Positions 63,276-64,000 of a stretch of DNA of 64,000 nucleotides are shown here, piece after piece. The notes under the pieces are model-generated. The model made no database searches, was not told the DNA's origin, and saw only the letters and a program-made list of their open reading frames with translations. Each line of letters begins with the position of its first letter. Position 1 is the first letter of the stretch. Origin of the DNA: Mansonella perstans (Eukaryota; Nematoda; Chromadorea; Rhabditida; Onchocercidae); NCBI GenBank assembly GCA_037074765.1, contig JBAMDO010000135.1, forward strand, positions 62,001 through 126,000. Direction: 5' to 3'. Position numbers and translations under genes: made by a program.

Positions 63276-64000
63276 TAGTAAGTATCATTACTTGTTGTAG
63301 GCACAAGTAATTACATTCAAAGTGGGAGTTAATACTAAAAACTGATCAAAATAATGTATGTTATTGCCTTCTTATCAGTATTAAAATATTTGTTTGCTGC
63401 AAATTTCTTGTCATGTATTGAATAAAAAAAATTTGCAGACGAATAAAATATGGCAAGCATTTGGTTTTTTTTTTTAAATAATTGAAAACCAAAAAGTTGG
63501 TAGTTGAAAGTTGAAAATTTAATCATTCATTAGCAAAAATACTTGGAGATTTACTTTCATTGCGTTGAATATTAATAAAGTTTCCAATAAACTATGAAAT
63601 ACTGCATTTCATTTGCAATCTAAAAATCGTGCAGAGAATTTTACTAAACTATTATTGATTAAACAGTGTTAAAAGAATTAATTAGTAGCAATGAGTGGAT
63701 AGCCAAATAAATTAACTGATTGCTTTTGTATGTAGATGCAAATACTGTGACAATATGATTGTCACAAAATGCAGACAATTTTGAAGATAGTGTATGTTGA
63801 TTCCTGATTTCTGAAAGACTACAGAAATTGCTTTATATTTGCCAATCATTCAATAATTATTAATATTCTCGTTGCAATCATAATTAAATTTGAGCAAAAC
63901 AGTACCATAAAATGTATTATTTGTTCAAATAAACAAATATATCTTTTTTTCATACCATAATAATTTAATTAATTGTTTTAAAAAGTTGCAGGCAAATGTT

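Larger units (their letters stand above)
60901..64000. other. Region without a confident gene
   Basis: Contains the shortened duplicate 61247-61550, a poly(A) tract at 62285-62306, and the duplicated module at 62161-62280 and 63135-63275. The remaining open frames (61.7 and 63.4 kb, minus) look like composition artefacts. Confidence 0.5.

Overview
The window is nuclear DNA from a nematode, most likely a clade III (spirurid/filarial-like) species. The evidence is very AT-rich non-coding DNA, genes cut into short exons with TTTCAG-type acceptors, a cuticle collagen, a DUF148 (SXP/RAL-2-like) secreted protein, a sra/srab-type chemoreceptor, and close resemblance of the largest gene to C. elegans unc-10. 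There are no prokaryotic features, and I recognised no tRNA, rRNA or snRNA. All gene models were assembled by eye from splice signals, exon phase and family resemblance.

Layout. 1-12008, minus strand: twelve exons of the RIM active-zone scaffold (unc-10), running off the left edge inside the PDZ domain. 12009-21976: about 10 kb without a recognisable gene, with microsatellites and local tandem duplications. 21977-22726, minus: two-exon SXP/RAL-2-like secreted protein. 22740-26083: non-coding, with a 29-bp minisatellite organised in a 146-bp higher-order repeat. 26084-27339, minus: two-exon cuticle collagen. 27347-36059: no gene seen. 36066-36557, plus: small two-exon single-pass membrane protein. 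38477-40133, plus: FIS1, the mitochondrial/peroxisomal fission adaptor, five exons. 41966-44356, minus: five-exon four-helix membrane protein, convergent with fis-1. 44373-49807: no gene seen. 49808-50071, plus: small membrane-protein ORF. 50691-51300 and 57625-58202: two diverged copies of an LTR-like repeat; the second abuts a decayed minus-strand retroelement up to about 60.9 kb. 53624-56400, plus: six-exon seven-helix chemoreceptor lying between those two repeats. 60.9-64 kb: no confident gene, but duplicated modules related to the 48.7-49.7 kb segment and to each other.

The genes do not form a pathway. They have separate roles: synaptic vesicle release, cuticle, secreted antigen-like protein, organelle fission and chemosensation. 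They share architecture: all seven spliced genes have an AG acceptor 2-33 nt upstream of the start codon, as expected for spliced-leader trans-splicing. The most interesting points are unusual splice sites (GC donors in unc-10 and the chemoreceptor, and AAG acceptors in 5 of 11 unc-10 introns), a duplicated splice donor in the four-helix gene, and layered tandem repeats. I found no convincing novel biological system.
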